From Manis javanica (taxonomy: Eukaryota; Chordata; Mammalia; Pholidota; Manidae): a DNA stretch of 64,000 bases. The translations under genes were made by a program, and so were the position numbers. Below, piece by piece: positions 59,061-64,000 of this stretch. Position 1 is the first letter of the stretch, and each line of letters starts with the position of its first letter. The notes below the pieces were generated by a model. It was given only the letters and a program-made list of their open reading frames with translations, made no database searches and was not told where the DNA came from. The DNA lies in the NCBI RefSeq assembly GCF_040802235.1, contig NC_133163.1, positions 41,994,501 to 42,058,500 of the forward strand, given 5' to 3'.

Positions 59061-59316
59061 GGTGATAGAGATAGTTTGCAGAGCTGGTACAAGTGACCGC
59101 TGGAAGAGCTTCCCTCCTTGTTGGTTTGTGGCCTTCCTCTCCCCTTTCGCAAGGCGCTGGGTTCTTGCAGGTGTGGATGTGGTCTGAATATTGTCCTGTG
59201 TCCTCTGGTCTCTATTTTAGGAAGAGTTTTCTTTGTTATATTTTCATAGCTCTATGTGTTTGGGGGAGGAGATTTCCACTGCTCTACTCATGCCACCATC
59301 CTGGCTCCGCTCCCCA
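59061..59316 (-). promoter_or_regulatory. L1 5' UTR, copy C, internally deleted
   Basis: Only 0.26 kb against 0.79 kb in copy B. Sequence jumps at about 59140 from the ORF1-proximal part to the outer part, equivalent to losing copy-B positions 26960-27525. The outer end still has AGCCAGGATGGTGGC (59306-59292), a one-base variant of the YY1-like site. Confidence 0.6.
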
Positions 59317-60669
59317 CAATGTTTTTTCATAATACATTCCATGGGAGGAGGAACAGGATCTGAACTCAGCACATTTCTTTTAAAGGTACTTGAGGATGAA
59401 TTCCCAGTACTTTACAGGTTTGTGACTTCGGTTTATCCTTCAGGTGAAGATGATGTCTTATCATAGCATCTTGGCCATGAAGGAATTTAGCAAGCAGGCA
59501 CACTGTGTGTTTTGCCCTTTGACAACCAATCCTTATGTGACATAATTAGCAAAATCGACCTTATGGTGAATTCTGGGAAGTCGGGTACAGCTATAAAGCC
59601 AGTGAGTGTGGTTACTTCAAGCGCTGGGACGTTTAAATGTGGTAGAAGCCATTTAAAGTGATAAATAACATTGTGGCAAAACTGCTGCTCAGCCTGAGAA
59701 GCTCTGCGAAGTTTGAAGGGTCCCTTAATATGGACCTAAACGAAATCAGCATGAATTTAGTTCCTTTTCATCAACTGCATTATCTGGTGTCAAGCCTAAC
59801 ACCTCTGTATACACTGGCACATGTGAACATTCCTCCTTGAAAGTTGGATCAGATGTTTTCAGCTGCCTTCAGTAAAGATCACCAGCTAATGCAGGCTGAC
59901 CCCAAACACAGTCTCTACCTTGCCTGTGCTCTCATGGTTAGAGGAAATGTACAGATCTCAGATCTTCACAGAAATATCCAAAGATTAAAACCTTCTCCGC
60001 CACTGGTCTCCAGGAACTAAGGAGCCTGGAAGACGAGTCTCTGTTGAGTGCCGCCTGCAGGCTACTCATGGTCACTGTTAGCCTGAGCAAATGACATGTG
60101 TGTGCGGCCTGCCTTCACGGACCTGAGAGCGCAATTCATGAGGCTGTGCAAGAAAAAGGTTCCTCTCCATCACTGTCTACAAGTTGAAGGGATGGAGGAA
60201 AGCTGTTTCACAGAAGCTGTGTCCTCTTTATCAACACTTATGTAGGAATAGAACCAACCGGATGCCATGAAAAGCATGCATGTAGAAGATTTACCTGGAC
60301 TAAGCATAGCAGTGTGACAAAAAGAAATCCAGAAATCCAGTTTTTACTTTTTCTTAATTTCACATTGTTTATATGTCACCTTACCTTTCTGGTGATTCAG
60401 AAATCCCAGTTTGTATTCTTCGTATTAGGAAGTACTTTTGTCTAATAGAATGTTTTCCATTTAATCGTAATTTTTTTATGATGTCAGTGTGTGAAATGAG
60501 TGAAGTCCTAGTATCTTCTTCAAATATTTGTTTTCAGGAAATTCTCCTCTTCTAAAATTGAGAGAATAGAGTTCTTCAACATTTTGCTTTATATATCGTC
60601 TTGTAGTTAGGCATATTTTATAGTGATAATCATGTCTTCAATAAAAATCTTACACAGAAAAAAAAAAAT
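59317..60669 (+). pseudogene. TUBE1: TUBE1 processed pseudogene, 3' part with poly(A)
   Basis: Continues TUBE1 from IIHSMGGGTGSELSTF (the tubulin GGGTGSG nucleotide-binding loop, with one change) through FVTSVYPSGEDDV, SILAMKEFSKQA, IISKIDLMVNSGK, FEGSLNMDLNEISMNLVPF, LHYLVSSLTPLYTL and DHQLMQADPKHSLYLACAL to the family's stop at 60315-60317. Breaks include a TAG at 59463-59465, frameshifts near 59460, 59510 and 59620, and an Arg codon turned to TGA at 59838-59840. The 3' UTR, AATAAA at 60640-60645 and a poly(A) at 60658-60668 show that it came from a spliced, polyadenylated mRNA. No intron. Not functional. Confidence 0.9.
60640..60645 (+). terminator. Copied poly(A) signal of the TUBE1 retrocopy
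   Basis: AATAAA 13 nt before the encoded A-run at 60658-60668. Confidence 0.8.
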
Positions 60670-61050
60670 AACACACACATATTTTCAATTTTCCAGAGGG
60701 CTATGGAATTGACATTTATGTGCATTTAGGGCTAAGCAGAATGTCTGTGCAGTTCTTTTTGGGATGGGTGACTGTTTAAAGAAAAAAGATTACTGAGATC
60801 ATGGTAGATTTCTGTACAAACCCCTTTAAATACATGGGTTGAGTGAAGGGCCTGTGGAATGGCTACCTCGTGTGTTCACTTGGCCATCTTCCTTTCTGCC
60901 AGTAGTTATGAAACAATGGGTTTCAGTGATTGGCTTGGATTATTCAGAGGATCAGAAAGGATTGTCACATTTAAACAAAACCTGAGATTAGGGGTGCTGC
61001 CACCAGAGGCCATGCAGGCCAGTGCTTGTGCTCCTGTCCAGATGAGCAGT
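60670..61050. other. Intergenic, nothing recognised
   Basis: No coding or repeat signal I can support. Confidence 0.4.
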
Positions 61051-61055
61051 AAATC

Positions 61056-61092
61056 GGGGGTGGGGGGGTTGGGGAGTGGGGGGGGAGGATTA
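61056..61092 (+). other. G-run cluster, G-quadruplex candidate
   Basis: Five or more runs of 4-8 G separated by 1-3 bases. The sequence meets the usual G4 pattern on the + strand. Confidence 0.7.
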
Positions 61093-61329
61093 CCTAAAAT
61101 AAGTAATTTGCGTGCTTATGTTTGCACACTAAAAAAAATAAAAAGTCAATCCTTTATTCTAATGACAGCTTAAAACATTTGATAGGAGAACAAAGCTGTC
61201 CGGAAAAGGGGGCTGTTAGCTGCAGTTTCAGTTGCTAATGCCTTCCCTGATGAGCTAAATTTACCCTGCTAGAACTGCAGGGGTTCCACTGCAGGGGGTA
61301 GGGACTTATCTTATTCTCAGAGGGAGAGG

Positions 61330-61555
61330 CAGTGTTTCCCAAACTCTCTGGTTCAGAAGAATCACCTGGGATACTTATTAAACATGCAGATTCCAAGGCC
61401 CCGCCCCAAACCCACTGAAGCAGAATTTACAGGGAGGAACTATGATTCTTGTGTCCTATGAGACTGTCTCTTAGCAGTGTTCTCAAATTTGGTAGGACAC
61501 GAGAATGATTCTTCTGAATCACTGCTAAGAGAACATCTATCCTTATTAAAGAAAA
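61330..61555. repeat. MER5-like DNA transposon relic
   Basis: 'tttcccaaactctctggttc', 'agaatcacctgggatactta', 'aaggccccgccccaaaccca', then a second copy of 'gttctcaaatttgg' and 'gattcttctgaatcactgct'. It has the MER5 layout and is decayed. Confidence 0.5.
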
Positions 61556-64000
61556 CAACTTCCTTATTAAAGAGACAAGGAAGAGCAGGTTTCTAGGGGA
61601 AGAGACCTTTACCCTAGTGGACTATCTAATATATCACACCTTACATAGTGGAGAAAGGAAAAAAGGGAAGAGAAAAGGATGGACACATCTAGTAAAGAGT
61701 AGAATGTTGGGATGAAGAGAAAAGGATTCCTTTTGTGCCCCAGATGTCTTTTTCTCTAATCAGAAGACAGTACTTTTCTTCTAAACCTTTTTAGTTTTGC
61801 CTCTTCCCTAGGTTCCTTCTTTCAATAGCTGCAGGCTTAATTTATATGCAATATTAGGAGTTAATTAGTATCCCAGGGAAACAGATTCCCTAAGCAATGC
61901 ATTAGCCTTGGCTTCAGCTCATAAACTGACTCAGATGCAGTCTTCCAGAAACATTTCATTAAAGAACCTATATCTTTTACATAGGTCAGAAAATGTTGTG
62001 GGGAAAATTTTAAAGTAGTTTTAGAATATACTGAAAACAGTTTTAGCATGGACAATCAAAGCTGGCTCTTTCATAATTATTTTTAAACGTAAGGCTTAAA
62101 AGTCAAAACATTATAGAGATATCAGAAAATAATGTGGAGCAATATAGAACATTCTGGATGCCTAGTGCTTCTCTCCATGTTCCTCCACTATCTTTGTCAT
62201 GTGGAAGTAAAAATGAAACCCCTTTTTTTGAATCATATCCACAACTTGGGGAAGAAGCGACAAATCATCTAGAGGCATCATGATTTCTGTGGTTATGAAT
62301 AACCAATGTTCCTACCAGCTGTCAAAGAAAAGCAGCTTTTGGGAACAAGATATATTATTTGGCACAAGGTTTTAGCTGCATGGCCTTTTGGCAAGATAGG
62401 CGTTATTACGACTACAGAGAAATTTGAAGAGGCAGAATTACAACTGAAAAAAATTCTGCTCTTTAGAGTATGTGTAGGTAGTTACAAGGGAAGAAATGTG
62501 AGCAGAAGAAGCATCATGATACAAGGCAGGTGTAAAAATGGCACAAAACATTTGGATGTGCTAGAGAAGGCCAAAGGTCTGAATGAGAAAGTGAGAAGAA
62601 TGAAAATGAAGTAGATCATTAGTAGAAGAAGTGGCCACCCAAGTCTATTTGTCTCCATCCTCCCCATTGAAGAAATGATCCTGCACTAGGTGGAATGGAC
62701 ATGGTGGGAGGGAATTGAAGTCCAAGATCAATGAGGAGATGAAAGGAGCCTGGTTCTTTTAAGCTTAAGCTCGGTTAAATGTCTTTCGTCATGACACAGA
62801 ATTCAAATGACTGAATTTAAATTTCTAGGAATAGGAAATAATTTGAAAGCAAAATAATAACGTTGACTTAATAAAAGCCCCTATTTGTGTATTTAACACC
62901 CCTCATAAGCACACCTCCTTTTGGGAAGGAAGGTATTAATTAGACTGATAAACTGATGATGGACTGAGAAGGGACATCTAATTATTTGCTCTGAAAATGA
63001 TCAACTCTGGCTTTCAAATATAGCTGAAAACATGATTTTGTTGCTTAAGTTACAAATGCAGAAAAAAATAACATTTATTTCATAAGGTGCTATTAGCTAT
63101 ATAAAAGCAATGAGAGCATCCTGTTTTGGGTATTAGGTATATCTAACTCTCTATTAATTAGCCCAAAGTTCTATTATGTGTATATAAGATAAAAGAAAGG
63201 AAGGAAGCAAGGAAGGGTGGAAGGAAAAAGAAGTAAGAAATTTCTTCCCAGGAACAGAAGCAAAAGAACAAAAAAACAAACCAGAGGCTTCTTTATTCTA
63301 ATTTGCTTAAAAACACACACAAAAAAATCAGGGTTAAAAAAACCTCTCAGATCTTCCCTTAGTGAAACAAAGATCTTACTTTTCCTCCTCAAAAAAACAA
63401 CAGGAGCAATAATACAAATTACAAGCATTAGTAATTTGTAGAGTGTCAGCTCTCACTCTAAGATTGCAGTTTCCAGATCTCAAGTCCATAACTGATTCTA
63501 CTGAGAGGTGTAACCTTTTGTGGGAAAACTGAAAAGGAAGAAGAATTAGTGGCAGGGGGAGAAATTCTCTTATTTTTCTTCTCGGGGTTGATAGTATGGA
63601 GCAGAGTGCAAGTCGCATGGAAGGCAAAAGGAGTGCTCATCTGGTTCTTGCATCACCTTCGAAGTACAGACATTCTGTGCTTTGGTTTTACAAGACTGAC
63701 CTTTGTATCAGGTCAGGAAACTGAGGTTTTCATTAACCTGTCTCCTGTTGATGCCGGGATTCTTGTTCACAGGGTAGAAGGAATTTTGCAAACACTCAAG
63801 GTAGGAGAGCAAGTGAGAGACTTACTTAGAGATAAAGCAAGAGGACAGAGCTCCTGGTTCAGGCCAGGAGGGGACAAGAGAGCCCCGGGGTAGGGGTTTT
63901 ATAGGTGGTTGAGAGACAAAGGGCTAAGGATGTACACCTGCTTTTCTCTTTATTCCTTTTTGAACAACCATGAGAAATGGTAGCTACAGGGAGGTAACAA
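61556..64000. other. Intergenic, nothing recognised apart from short purine repeats
   Basis: AT-rich sequence with a GGAA-type purine stretch at 63190-63230. A 102-codon + strand frame at 62306-62614 and a 114-codon frame at 63549-63893 have no recognisable domain or exon signals. Confidence 0.4.

Larger units (their letters stand above)
52025..59316 (-). mobile_element. Composite retroelement: full-length L1 plus ERV env-LTR 3' segment (copy C)
   Basis: 7.29 kb with the same layout as 19709-27698. Minus strand: L1 5' UTR (59316-59061, internally deleted), ORF1 (59060-58386), ORF2 (58021-54196), L1 3' UTR to about 53862, (AAAG)-rich junction (53861-53834), spacer, A13 (53689-53677), env remnant (53437-52985), polypurine tract (52361-52352), LTR (52351-52031), poly(A) (52030-52019). 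TSDs at 52014-52024 and 59317-59327. It sits in the TUBE1 retrocopy, which fixes both ends precisely. Confidence 0.88.

Noticed and set aside
62306..62614. 102-codon + strand frame
   Set aside because: Lysine-rich ending, no domain, no splice sites, no sign of a retrocopy; kept only as a note.
1..64000. CRISPR arrays, bacterial operons, tRNA or rRNA genes
   Set aside because: None seen. Regular repeats present are microsatellites, and the sequence is clearly mammalian.

Overview
This window is nuclear DNA of a placental mammal. It has large introns and intergenic space, old mammal-wide repeats (MIR, L2, MLT1, MLT2 and MER5-type relics), and several long L1 elements with poly(A) tails and target-site duplications (TSDs). 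I see no Alu, no carnivore tRNA-Lys SINE and no BovB. A laurasiatherian such as a pangolin would fit the L1 3' end as I remember it, but that species guess is weak.

Only one active gene is supported. Three coding exons on the + strand (36458-36489, 42664-42798, 43039-43107) join in frame to encode the C-terminus of a single-pass membrane protein that I recognise as ARMH4 (formerly C14orf37). A 3' UTR of about 0.67 kb follows. The earlier exons are not visible, so bases 1-36457 are probably intron and everything after about 43.8 kb is downstream of the gene.

Most of the remaining sequence is retrotransposons. Full-length but broken L1s lie at 8178-14528 (- strand), 19709-27698 (-), 45032-51317 (+) and 52025-59316 (-), each with a recognisable duplication of its target site. 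Shorter L1 pieces lie at 561-1417, 17717-18300, 29260-30094 and 33228-33777. A processed pseudogene of epsilon-tubulin (TUBE1) spans 51.6-60.67 kb and is split in two by the last of the long L1s.

The most unusual structure occurs twice. The L1 copies at 19709-27698 and 52025-59316 both carry the same extra 1.8 kb after the L1 3' end. On the minus strand this extra piece runs: an A-rich stretch, about 150 bp, a second A-run, the 3' end of a retroviral env gene (transmembrane subunit), a polypurine tract, a short LTR with AATAAA, and the final poly(A). Each copy has its own different TSD, so the whole L1 plus env-LTR unit moved as one piece at least twice. It looks like an L1 lineage that picked up the 3' end of an endogenous retrovirus by 3' transduction and used the LTR as its polyadenylation site.

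Other points of interest are a pair of LTR-like sequences in inverted orientation (18757-19613), a tandem splice acceptor in the last ARMH4 exon, a 32-nt microexon, and an unrecognised 106-codon minus-strand open frame at 27849-28169.
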